Assembly: GCA_031296115.1 (NCBI GenBank)
Contig: JARLGI010000019.1
Coordinates: forward strand, 124,001-188,000
DNA from: Acidobacteriota bacterium
GTDB lineage: Bacteria > Acidobacteriota > Terriglobia > Terriglobales > Acidobacteriaceae
DNA: 64,000 nt
Direction: 5' to 3'
In this document: positions 25,601-34,174 of the stretch, piece after piece
How the letters are laid out: the number at the start of each line of letters is the position of its first letter
Position numbering within the stretch: position 1 is the first letter of the stretch
Notes under the pieces: generated by a model
What the model saw: the letters and a program-made list of their open reading frames with translations, nothing else
Database searches by the model: none
What the model was told of the DNA's origin: nothing
Position numbers and translations under genes: made by a program

Positions 25601-28345
25601 GTGACCGCCCAGAAGAAGAAGCCATCTCCGCTGTCCTACGTTGAGGTTACTGAACAGAAACGATTGAATACCGCGCGTGAGCAGGGCGTGCCTTGGAAGA
25701 AATGGGGCCCCTATCTGAGCGAAAGGCAATGGGGGACGGTCCGTGAGGACTACAGCTCCGATGGCAATGCCTGGAACTACTTCTCACACGACCAGGCCCG
25801 TTCCCGCGCCTATCGCTGGGGCGAAGACGGGATTGCCGGAATCTCCGACGACAAACAGCAGCTCTGCTTTGCCCTGGCTTTGTGGAACGGGCGCGACCCC
25901 ATCCTGAAGGAGCGCCTGTTCGGCCTTACTAACAGCGAAGGTAATCACGGCGAAGATGTCAAGGAATACTACTTCTATCTCGACAGCACACCCACGCACT
26001 CGTACATGAAGTACCTCTACAAGTATCCGCAGGGAGACTTCCCCTATCGCGATCTGGTCGAGACGAATGGCCGCCGCTCCCGTGAAGAGATGGAGTATGA
26101 GCTCCTCGACACCGGCGTCTTCAACGACGATCGTTACTTCGATGTTTTCGTGGAATACGCCAAGGGTGATCCCGAAGACATTCTCATTCGTATCTCCGTG
26201 CACAACCGGGGGCCTGAAGCCGCGCAGATTCATTTGCTGCCGACGTTGTGGTTCCGCAACACCTGGTCCTGGGGGGGCGATGAACCCAAGCCAGCTCTAG
26301 GTCAGATTAAGGACGCAACGGTGCTGGCCTCGCATCCGAAGCTGGGCGAACACACTCTGCAGTGTGATGGCGCGCCGGAACTGCTGTTCACGGAAAACGA
26401 GACGAACGCCAGTCGGCTATGGGGTCAACCGAACCCTTCGGCCTACGTCAAGGATGCCTTCCATCGCTACGTGATCGCGGGGGAAAAGGAGGCGGTCAAT
26501 CCTGCGAAATCTGGCACCAAGGCGGCTGCACATTATGTTCTCGACGTGCTGGCGGGCGGATCGAAGGTCGTTCGCTTGCGGTTGAGCGCAAAACCTGCTG
26601 CCCAGGCATTCGCGAAATTCGATGAGCTCTTCGCCAGCCGGCTGGCTGACGCTGACGAGTTCTACGACCGCATCACTCCCAAGAGTTTGAGCGAGGATGA
26701 AAAACGCGTGCACCGCCAGGCGCTGGCCGGCATGTTGTGGTCCAAGCAGTATTACTATTTCGACCTCGACCGCTGGCTCAGCGAACACGATTCGCATCCG
26801 CTCATGGGTTCCGGTAAGGGGAATGCGCGCAATCCCGAATGGTTCCACATGCTCAACAGCGACATCATCTCCATGCCCGACAAGTGGGAGTATCCGTGGT
26901 ATGCGGCGTGGGACCTAGCATTTCACACCATCGCGCTTTCGCTGGTGGACTTCGACTTCGCCAAAGAGCAGCTCCTGCTCATGCTGCGTAGCCTGTATTC
27001 CCATCCGAATGGACAAATTCCGGCCTACGAGTGGAACTTCAGCGATGTGAATCCGCCGGTGCATGCCTGGGCGACTTTGTTCCTCTATAGAGTCGAGACT
27101 GAGCTGGGGCGTGCCGACCTGCGCTTTCTCGAGCGCTCCTTCCAGGGCCTGATGCTCAATTTCAACTGGTGGGTCAATCGCAAGGATCCGGAGGGGCGCA
27201 ATGTGTTCGCGGGCGGATTTCTCGGGCTCGACAACATCGGAGTGTTCGACCGCAGCGCACCGTTGCCTACCGGCGGGCATCTGGACCAGGCCGACGGCAC
27301 CGCGTGGATGGCGTTCTACTGCCTCTGCATGCTCGAAATTGCACTCATCCTGACGGAACACGACCCCTTGTACGAGGAGATAGCCTATCGATTCATTGAG
27401 CACTTTGCGTGGATCACGTACGCCATGGACCGGATCGGCGTTAATCACGACGAAATGTGGGACTCGGCGGACGGATTCTTCTACGATCTGCTCCATTTCC
27501 CGAACGGCGATGCCATGCGTCTGAAGATCCGCTCGATGGTGGGGCTGCTACCGCTCTGCGCTGCTACGGTATACGAGCCGGGCGCGATCGCCCGCCATGC
27601 CCGGATTCAGGAACTCATTGAGTTGTTCCGGAAGCGCCATCCTGAGGTGGTAAAGCAGATTGCCATAGCCGATGGAAAATTCGTTGGGTTCGGAGATCGC
27701 CGGCTGACCTCCGTCTGCAACAAGGAAAAGCTGCAGCGCATTCTCGCCTACATGCTCGATGAGAACGAGTTTCTCAGCCCCTACGGCATACGTTCACTTT
27801 CGCGGTACCACCTGGATCATCCTTTTTCATTTAGCTTCGGCGGACAGGAATACAAAGTTCAGTATTTGCCTGCCGAATCCAACACCGGCATGTTTGGCGG
27901 CAACTCCAACTGGCGCGGCCCCATCTGGATGCCGGTCAATGTACTCCTCATTCGGGGTTTGCTGCTGATGTATCCGTTTTACGGTGATGACTTCAAAGTG
28001 GAATGCCCGACCGGTTCGGGGAAGTATATGACGCTGTATGAGGTCGCGAAAGAGATTTGCCACCGACTGTCTAAGATTTTTGTGCGGGATGAGAATGGCA
28101 GGCGTCCCGTCTATGGAGGCACGAAGAAATTCCAGGAAGATCCCCACTGGAAGGATTACATCCTGTTCTACGAGTACTTCCACGGCGACAATGGCGCCGG
28201 GTTGGGCGCCAGTCACCAAACGGGATGGACGGGTTTGATTGCGCGCACCCTTGATTTGTCCGCGCGCCTCGACCCCGGAACCTACCTGCAGACGGCCCAG
28301 GCCTTCGTTGGCAAGATGACCCGAGAGCAAGTGGCGGGAGAATAA
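25601..28345 (+). CDS. GH63/MGH1-like (alpha/alpha)6-barrel glucosidase
   Basis: The 914-residue protein starts at GTG 25601 with AAGGAG six bases upstream. It begins QGVPWKKWGPYLSERQWGTVREDYS, the hallmark of the MGH1-like/GH63 glucosidases common in bacteria (often annotated as glucosidase or mannosylglycerate-hydrolase-like). An N-terminal beta-sandwich (residues 1-330) precedes the (alpha/alpha)6 catalytic barrel (WYAAWDLAFHTIALSLVDFDFAKEQL; IPAYEWNFSDVNPPVHAW; NEFLSPYGIRSLSRYH; FGGNSNWRGPIWMPVN). No signal peptide is seen, so it should be cytoplasmic. The substrate is unproven; alpha-glucosides or glucosylglycerate-type solutes are candidates. Confidence 0.88.
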   Translation: MTAQKKKPSPLSYVEVTEQKRLNTAREQGVPWKKWGPYLSERQWGTVREDYSSDGNAWNYFSHDQARSRAYRWGEDGIAGISDDKQQLCFALALWNGRDPILKERLFGLTNSEGNHGEDVKEYYFYLDSTPTHSYMKYLYKYPQGDFPYRDLVETNGRRSREEMEYELLDTGVFNDDRYFDVFVEYAKGDPEDILIRISVHNRGPEAAQIHLLPTLWFRNTWSWGGDEPKPALGQIKDATVLASHPKLGEHTLQCDGAPELLFTENETNASRLWGQPNPSAYVKDAFHRYVIAGEKEAVNPAKSGTKAAAHYVLDVLAGGSKVVRLRLSAKPAAQAFAKFDELFASRLADADEFYDRITPKSLSEDEKRVHRQALAGMLWSKQYYYFDLDRWLSEHDSHPLMGSGKGNARNPEWFHMLNSDIISMPDKWEYPWYAAWDLAFHTIALSLVDFDFAKEQLLLMLRSLYSHPNGQIPAYEWNFSDVNPPVHAWATLFLYRVETELGRADLRFLERSFQGLMLNFNWWVNRKDPEGRNVFAGGFLGLDNIGVFDRSAPLPTGGHLDQADGTAWMAFYCLCMLEIALILTEHDPLYEEIAYRFIEHFAWITYAMDRIGVNHDEMWDSADGFFYDLLHFPNGDAMRLKIRSMVGLLPLCAATVYEPGAIARHARIQELIELFRKRHPEVVKQIAIADGKFVGFGDRRLTSVCNKEKLQRILAYMLDENEFLSPYGIRSLSRYHLDHPFSFSFGGQEYKVQYLPAESNTGMFGGNSNWRGPIWMPVNVLLIRGLLLMYPFYGDDFKVECPTGSGKYMTLYEVAKEICHRLSKIFVRDENGRRPVYGGTKKFQEDPHWKDYILFYEYFHGDNGAGLGASHQTGWTGLIARTLDLSARLDPGTYLQTAQAFVGKMTREQVAGE

Positions 28346-28420
28346 CTCCTGTACTTCTGGATAGCAGACCCTTGCTGGGGTTGCGACTGCTTCCTTATAT
28401 TCCCCTAACGGAGTGGGGTT

Positions 28421-30004
28421 ATGAATGAATTCGACCTTAGAGATCACGATCTGACCGTCGCGGAGGTCCACCGCAACCTGCCGCCCAGCGTGCTTTATGA
28501 GCATGCGATGCGCTACGACAAGGACGCGGGCATCGCGGAGAACGGTGCTTTGGTGGCGTACTCCGGCGCGAAGACCGGCCGCTCGCCGAAAGACAAGAGA
28601 ATCACCAGGAACCCCGCTTCCGAGAACGATATCTGGTGGGGTGACGTCAATGTGCCGCTCGACGCGCGCACCTTCGATGTCGTACGCGAGCGCGCGAAGG
28701 ACTATCTGAACTTCTGCGAGCGGCTCTACTGTTTTGACGGTTTTGCGGGCTGGGACCCGAAGTACCGTATCAAGGTGCGCGTCGTTTGCGAGCGCCCCTA
28801 TCATGCGCTCTTTATGCACACGATGTTGATCCGGCCAACCCGTGAAGAATTGGCCAGCTTCGGCAAGCCCGATTTTGTCATCTACAACGCCGGCCGGTTT
28901 CCTGCGAATCAATACACCGCTGGCATGGGTTCCAAGACCAGCATCTGCTTGAACCTGGAAGACTGTGAGCTTGTCATTCTCGGAACGGAATACGCCGGGG
29001 AGATGAAAAAGGGCGTCTTCACGGTGGCGAATTATTTCGCTCCCAAGCGGGGCGTGCTTTCGATGCACTGCTCCGCAACGGCGGACAAGCAAACCGGGCG
29101 CTCTTCGCTGCTGTTTGGCCTGAGTGGAACCGGCAAAACCACGCTCTCGGCCGACCCCAACCGCCATCTCATCGGGGACGACGAGCATTGCTGGAGCGAT
29201 GAGGGTATCTTCAACATCGAAGGCGGCTGCTACGCCAAAGCCATCAACCTGACCCCCGAGTCGGAGCCGGACATCTTTGCTGCCTTGCGCTTTGGCGCCG
29301 TGCTGGAAAACGTCGTGCTCGAAGACGATCATACGGTGAACTTCACCGATACCAGCATTACCGAGAATACCCGCGGCGCCTATCCCATTAATTTCATCCA
29401 GAACGCGCTCATTCCCTGTGTTGCCGGTCATCCCACCGACATTATCTTTCTGACCTGCGATGCCTTTGGCGTCCTACCGCCGGTTAGTTCGCTCACCCCG
29501 GCGCAAGCGATGTACCACTTCATCAGCGGCTACACCGCGAAGGTCGCGGGAACCGAGGTGGGAGTCAAGGAGCCGTCGGCGACGTTTTCGCCATGCTTCG
29601 GCGGGCCGTTCCTGGTATGGCATCCGAACAAGTACGCCGAACTGCTGGCGGAAAAGATGAAGAAACACGGCTCCCGCGTCTGGCTGGTAAATACCGGCTG
29701 GAGCGGCGGAGTGTACGGGGTCGGGAAGCGCATCAAGCTGGCCCATACGCGCGCGATTGTCGACGCCATCCACAGCGGCGCCCTGACAAAATCAAAGACC
29801 CAGCTTGACCCTGTCTTTGGCTTCGAGGTCATTACGGAATGTCCAGGTGTTCCAAGAGAAATCCTTGATCCTCGGAGCACCTGGGCCGACAAGGCCGCTT
29901 TTGACGAAACGGCCAAGAAACTTGCTGGCCTGTTCCGCGCCAATTTCACGAAGTTTGAAGGTGGAGTCAGCGCGGAGGTGAAAGCTGCCGGAGCTAAGGT
30001 TTGA
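28421..30004 (+). CDS. pckA: Phosphoenolpyruvate carboxykinase (ATP)
   Basis: The 527-residue length matches the ATP-dependent family. Motifs: substrate loop YSGAKTGRSPKDKRI, P-loop GLSGTGKTTLS (about residues 233-243), metal site HLIGDDEHCW, NIEGGCYAK, and NTRGAYPI. It converts oxaloacetate plus ATP to PEP, CO2 and ADP, the first committed step of gluconeogenesis. It follows the glucosidase by 75 bp and precedes a SulP transporter by 32 bp on the same strand. It looks fully intact. Confidence 0.96.
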   Translation: MNEFDLRDHDLTVAEVHRNLPPSVLYEHAMRYDKDAGIAENGALVAYSGAKTGRSPKDKRITRNPASENDIWWGDVNVPLDARTFDVVRERAKDYLNFCERLYCFDGFAGWDPKYRIKVRVVCERPYHALFMHTMLIRPTREELASFGKPDFVIYNAGRFPANQYTAGMGSKTSICLNLEDCELVILGTEYAGEMKKGVFTVANYFAPKRGVLSMHCSATADKQTGRSSLLFGLSGTGKTTLSADPNRHLIGDDEHCWSDEGIFNIEGGCYAKAINLTPESEPDIFAALRFGAVLENVVLEDDHTVNFTDTSITENTRGAYPINFIQNALIPCVAGHPTDIIFLTCDAFGVLPPVSSLTPAQAMYHFISGYTAKVAGTEVGVKEPSATFSPCFGGPFLVWHPNKYAELLAEKMKKHGSRVWLVNTGWSGGVYGVGKRIKLAHTRAIVDAIHSGALTKSKTQLDPVFGFEVITECPGVPREILDPRSTWADKAAFDETAKKLAGLFRANFTKFEGGVSAEVKAAGAKV

Positions 30005-30036
30005 GCTCCTGGACGGAATCAAACCTCGGATAAGAC

Positions 30037-31692
30037 ATGGCCACTTGGCTTACCTCATATCGGAAAGATTGGCTGCGGCCCGATGTGATCGCTGGCTTGA
30101 CCACCGCCGCGGTGGTCATTCCCAAAGCGATGGCGTATGCCACGATCGCCGGCCTGCCGGTGCAGGTGGGGTTGTACACGACCTTCCTGCCCATGGTCAT
30201 CTACGCCGTGCTGGGCACCTCCCGCGTACTGAGCGTAAGCACGACGACGACCCTTGCCATTCTGGCTGCGGCCGAGCTGGGCGAAGTGGTTCCGGGAGGC
30301 GATGCAGCCTCGCTGCTGACCGCCTCCGCCACGCTCACGCTGTTGGTGGGAGCGATGCTGGTGCTCGCCTCCCTCTTGCGACTGGGCTTCGTGGCCAACT
30401 TCATCTCCGAGCCGGTCTTGATTGGTTTCAAGGCAGGCATCGGAGTCGTCATCGTGGTGGACCAGGTTCCGAAGATTCTCGGGGTTCACATTGCCCGGGG
30501 CACGTTTGTCCAGAATCTGCTGGCAACCGTCCACGGCATTCCTAAAACATCGCTGGCGACTTTGGCCGTCGGCATCTCCATGATTGTCTTGCTGGTTGCC
30601 ATCGAGCGGCTCATGCCCAAGGCGCCAGCTCCGTTACTGGCGGTGGCGGCAGGCATCGCCGGCGCCTACTTCCTGAACTTGCCTACCCACGGAGTTGAAT
30701 TGGTCGGCCACATTCCCCAGGGCCTGCCATCGTTCACCCCTCCAGTCTCGTCGCTCGTGACCCGACTTTGGCCGGGTGCCTTGGGCATCGCCCTCATGAG
30801 CTTTACCGAGACCATCGCGGCGGGACGGGCTTTCGCGCGAAGCGACGAGCGCTCGCCGAACGCCAACCGCGAGTTGCTGGCGACAGGACTAGCAAATGCC
30901 GGCGGTGCGCTTCTGGGCGCCATGCCCGGTGGCGGCGGTACCAGTCAAACAGCAGTCAATCGTCTGGCGGGAGCGCGTACACAGCTTTCGGAAATCGTGA
31001 CCGCGGCCATGACGCTGGTGACCATGCTTCTGCTGGCCCCGGTGATTGGCCTGATGCCGCAAGCTACGCTGGCTGCCGTGGTCATTGTTTACTCGATCGG
31101 GCTGATCAAGCCGGTGGAGTTTCGTGAAATTCTGACGGTACGCCGAACCGAGTTTACCTGGGCCCTCGTTGCATTTGCGGGAGTGGTGCTGGTAGGAACA
31201 CTGAAGGGAATCATCGTGGCGATCATCGTCTCGATGGTGGGGCTTGCCTACCAGGTGGCCGATCCACCGGTGTACGTCCTGGGACGCAAGCCGGGAACGA
31301 ACTTCTTCCGGCCGCGCTCCGAGGAACATCCCGACGATGAGACGTTCCCCGGCTTGCTACTGCTGAGACTGGAGGGCCGAATCTTCTTCGCCAATGCTGA
31401 ACGAATCGGCGAGAAAATAAAACTCCTGATTGAGGAAGCACAGCCTAAGGTTGTCGCCATCCATCTCCGAGGCGTTCCCGACCTGGAATACACGGCCCTC
31501 AAGATGATGACCGAAGGCGAGAGGCGACAGCGCGAGCGCGGCGTCAGATTGTGGCTGGTTGGGATGAACCCGCACGTGCTTGGCATGATCCAGAGATCAC
31601 CGCTGGGTGAAGCGCTCGGACGCGACGCCATGTACTTCAATCTGGAAATGGCGGTTGACAAATATCTGGGTACCGATGCGCCCGCGAGGTAA
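30037..31692 (+). CDS. SulP-family inorganic anion transporter with STAS domain
   Basis: The 551-residue protein has the SulP signature near its N-terminus (RPDVIAGLTTAAVVIPKAMAYA), 10-12 hydrophobic segments to about residue 400, the conserved ETIAAGRAFAR and GAMPGGGGTSQTAVN regions, and a C-terminal cytoplasmic STAS domain (LLLRLEGRIFFANAERI to GRDAMYFNLEMAVDKYL). Family members move sulfate, bicarbonate, chloride or dicarboxylates. Being directly downstream of pckA (32 bp), bicarbonate or C4-dicarboxylate supply is a reasonable guess, but sulfate is equally possible. Confidence 0.9.
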   Translation: MATWLTSYRKDWLRPDVIAGLTTAAVVIPKAMAYATIAGLPVQVGLYTTFLPMVIYAVLGTSRVLSVSTTTTLAILAAAELGEVVPGGDAASLLTASATLTLLVGAMLVLASLLRLGFVANFISEPVLIGFKAGIGVVIVVDQVPKILGVHIARGTFVQNLLATVHGIPKTSLATLAVGISMIVLLVAIERLMPKAPAPLLAVAAGIAGAYFLNLPTHGVELVGHIPQGLPSFTPPVSSLVTRLWPGALGIALMSFTETIAAGRAFARSDERSPNANRELLATGLANAGGALLGAMPGGGGTSQTAVNRLAGARTQLSEIVTAAMTLVTMLLLAPVIGLMPQATLAAVVIVYSIGLIKPVEFREILTVRRTEFTWALVAFAGVVLVGTLKGIIVAIIVSMVGLAYQVADPPVYVLGRKPGTNFFRPRSEEHPDDETFPGLLLLRLEGRIFFANAERIGEKIKLLIEEAQPKVVAIHLRGVPDLEYTALKMMTEGERRQRERGVRLWLVGMNPHVLGMIQRSPLGEALGRDAMYFNLEMAVDKYLGTDAPAR

Positions 31693-31704
31693 GGCTCGCA
31701 CACC

Positions 31705-32879
31705 ATGACAGAACCGAATTTCGGCGAGGAACCGCTCGATTTCTCCCTGGTACTGGATGGCCCGATCTTCCAGCTCTTTCGGAGGTCTCATCTTGTCGGC
31801 GATGGATTGGAACTCTTGTATCGCCGGCTGCTCGTTGTTACGGCAGTCGCATGGGCGCCGCTGTTGCTCCTCTCGATGCTCGGCTCCTCGGCTGGTAGCC
31901 TCGGTCGTCTCTCCTTCTTTCACGACGTTGAGGTGCATGTCCGATTCCTCGTTGCACTTCCGGTCCTCATCGTTGCCGAGCTGATTGTTCATTCCCGGAT
32001 ACGTCCCGTTGTGCGCTGCTTCGTCGAGCGGCGTATCGTTTTGCCCCAGGACCTGACCCGCTTTCACAGCGCGATCGATTCGGCCGTGAGGCTGCGCAAT
32101 TCCATCCCCGCCGAGATCATGCTCTTGATTGTCGTTTTGGCCCGTGGCTCTGGCATAGTCAGGTCGCACTCGACGCCTCAACGTGGTATGCCAATCCCGG
32201 CACAGGCTGGCACCTGACCCCAGCCGGCTTCTGGTACGTGTTCGTCAGCATCCCCATCCTACAGTTCATCCTCATGCGCTGGTACCTGAGGCTCTTCATC
32301 TGGTTTCGCTTTCTGTAGCACGTCTCCAAAATCAACCTAGACCTCATCGCGAGTCACCCTGATCGCTGTGCGGGTCTCGCCTTCCTCGGAAAGAGTTCCT
32401 ATGCCTTCGGCCCGATCCTCTTCGCGCAAGGGACAATGCTCGCCGGTCTGGTTGCCAGTCGAATCCTTTACATGGGGGAGAGCTTGCTGTACTTCAGGTT
32501 ACAGGCCGGCGGTTTTGTAGCCTTTTTCGTGCTCGTCCTCCTCGGCCCGCTCTTGATGTTTACTCCTCGGATGGCTCGCGAGAAAAGAAAGGGACTGGCC
32601 GAGTACGGCCTGCTCGCCCAGCGTTATGTCGAGCGCTTCGAACAGAAATGGGTCCGCGATCCCGCCCCTTCCGAGGAACTACTTGGATCTGGCGATATTC
32701 AGTCGCTCGCTGATCTCGGCAACAGCTATGCCGTGGTGCGCGAGATGCGTGCGGTCCCCTTCGGGCTCGATAACATCGCCCGGCTGGCCGCCGCCACCGC
32801 GGCTCCGCTTTTGCCTCACCTGCTCACGATTTTCTCCCCGGAGGAACTCATTATGCGGGTCATCAAAGTCGTGTTTTGA
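31705..32879 (+). pseudogene. Integral membrane protein gene, frameshifted and nonsense-mutated
   Basis: The gene starts at 31705 (MTEPNFGEEPLDFSLVLDGPIFQLFRR), 12 bp after the SulP stop. Its first frame runs through two hydrophobic segments and VRFLVALPVLIVAELIVHSRI. At about 32150 the sense moves by one base (WHSQVALDASTWYANPG), and at 32316-32318 a TAG stands where WFRFL-W-HVSKINLDL would expect Trp. The rest (SSYAFGPILFAQG to LGNSYAVVREMRAVPFG) is well preserved, so decay looks recent. I recall the whole as an uncharacterised six-helix membrane protein family of Acidobacteriota and Proteobacteria. Two sequencing errors would be an alternative explanation. Confidence 0.8.
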
Positions 32880-32957
32880 AGGTATGCCGGTCGCCAGCCT
32901 CGTCAGCTTCGACCGCGCCGGCAGGTTTCGAGTGGGTCCTTCATCCCGACCCAAACT

Positions 32958-33485
32958 TCAACGGCTGTCATCCTGAGCGCTCGCAAGGGATTCCAGCCCG
33001 TTTTCTTGCGGGTCGGGCCGGCTGGCCGACTCCACCTCGCGCAATACGAGTTGCGCGAACTCCGCCACCCGCGCCTCGATCTCCGGCGACAATACCATGC
33101 CGATTCCCTGAAGAGGGGCGATGGAAATGGCAAACAAAACCACATTCATCGGATGGTCCAGAAGATAGAACGTGTCCAGAAGGTCTTTCAGCCCGATGTC
33201 GTGTGCGGTCAGCGTGCGCGGGTAGTCCCTGGAAAAGCGCGGGGTCAGACGACGAACCGTGCCGGCCGGATTGCCGTCCAGCGTAGCGTCAATCAGGATA
33301 ACCTTGCGGGCGCGCTGCATGGGATCGAGCAGCAGGAAACTCCCGGTGCCGCCATCCAGAAGCTCAACTCCCGGCGGAACATCCAATTGCTCCAGGTGAC
33401 GCACCACGTGAACGCCTACGCCTTCGTCACCCATCAACACGTTGCCAATGCCCAGCACCAGCAGGTGGCCGGCGCTTTCAGTCAT
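32958..33485 (-). CDS. hyaD: Hydrogenase maturation endopeptidase (HyaD/HybD type)
   Basis: The start is ATG at 33485, overlapping the end of the cytochrome gene by 8 bp. The 175-residue protein carries LLVLGIGNVLMGDEGVGVHVV with the nickel-sensing Glu, LIDATLDG with the Asp, and HDIGLKDLLD with the His. It checks nickel insertion and then cleaves the C-terminal extension of the hydrogenase large subunit (gene two upstream). The last 15 or so residues (SLASAQDDSR) are encoded by a dispersed-repeat sequence, so the natural stop may have been lost and replaced. Confidence 0.92.
   Translation of the reverse strand: MTESAGHLLVLGIGNVLMGDEGVGVHVVRHLEQLDVPPGVELLDGGTGSFLLLDPMQRARKVILIDATLDGNPAGTVRRLTPRFSRDYPRTLTAHDIGLKDLLDTFYLLDHPMNVVLFAISIAPLQGIGMVLSPEIEARVAEFAQLVLREVESASRPDPQENGLESLASAQDDSR
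32965..33000. repeat. Dispersed repeat copy (TGTCATCCTGAGCG type)
   Basis: CTGTCATCCTGAGCG at 32965-32979 followed by CTCGCAAGGGATTCCAGCCC matches the interspersed repeat word common in Acidobacteriota genomes; a degenerate copy lies at 8155-8204. It overlaps the 3' end of the hydrogenase protease gene and lies between convergent genes, so it might also act as a transcript end. Confidence 0.45.
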
Positions 33486-34164
33486 GGTCGCTGCGCCGCA
33501 GGAACTTCCAACCACCCACCATCGAGGACGTAGTCCCCCGGCCCTCGATGTAGTCGTGGTAGAAGACCAGGTAAACGTGCACGATCGCAAACAGGATGAA
33601 GAACCACATCATGGCGTGGTGCCATTGCCGGACACGGAACTCGCCGCCCATGAGCGGCACAATCCACCGGAACATCTGCGGCAGGAGAGCGTTGCTCATG
33701 CTGGAGTAGAGCGCGAAGCCCGTCGTCGACTGAAATAGAAACGCCAGAAACGACAGGAAGTAGATGAAGCCGGCCAGCGAGTTGTGGCCCAGTGAGATGT
33801 CTCCGCGGAGCTTCGTCTGCAATACATCGACCTTCAATACCTCGCCGATTTCCTCCACCTGGGCCCGCTTGTAGGGGATGAAATTCGTCCAGCGTGCGAA
33901 GGCGTTGCCCACGAATCCCCAGTAGATACGAACCAGAAACATGAAGAAGAAGACGAAGGCTGTGACGAAATGAATGAAGCGGACCGTGCCGAACCAATAC
34001 TGCTGGTACGCCTCGGAAGCGTAGAAGATCGACTGCGGATTGCCAATCAGGTAGCCGGTGGCAATCAACACCACTACGCAGAGGGCGTTGACCCAGTGAT
34101 AGAACCTGACCGGCAGCTCCCATACATAGACTCTCTGATAAGTTGCAGCGGATGCGTTGGCCAT
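33478..34164 (-). CDS. hyaC: Ni/Fe-hydrogenase b-type cytochrome subunit
   Basis: The start is ATG at 34164 with GAGG upstream; a TTG at 34182 is less likely. The 228-residue protein has four hydrophobic helices and the family His ligands (VRFYHWVNALCVVVL, FGTVRFIHFVTAF, RVRQWHHAMMWFFILFAIVHVYLVFYHDY). It anchors the hydrogenase in the cytoplasmic membrane and passes electrons from H2 to the quinone pool. It lies 10 bp after the large-subunit stop and overlaps the protease gene, so the four genes form one operon. Confidence 0.94.
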   Translation of the reverse strand: MANASAATYQRVYVWELPVRFYHWVNALCVVVLIATGYLIGNPQSIFYASEAYQQYWFGTVRFIHFVTAFVFFFMFLVRIYWGFVGNAFARWTNFIPYKRAQVEEIGEVLKVDVLQTKLRGDISLGHNSLAGFIYFLSFLAFLFQSTTGFALYSSMSNALLPQMFRWIVPLMGGEFRVRQWHHAMMWFFILFAIVHVYLVFYHDYIEGRGTTSSMVGGWKFLRRSDHD

Positions 34165-34174
34165 GTCCCCGTCC

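Noticed and set aside
27827-29431. 534-codon open frame on the minus strand
   Set aside because: Antisense to the glucosidase and pckA genes, with no recognisable motif; both sense genes are clear.
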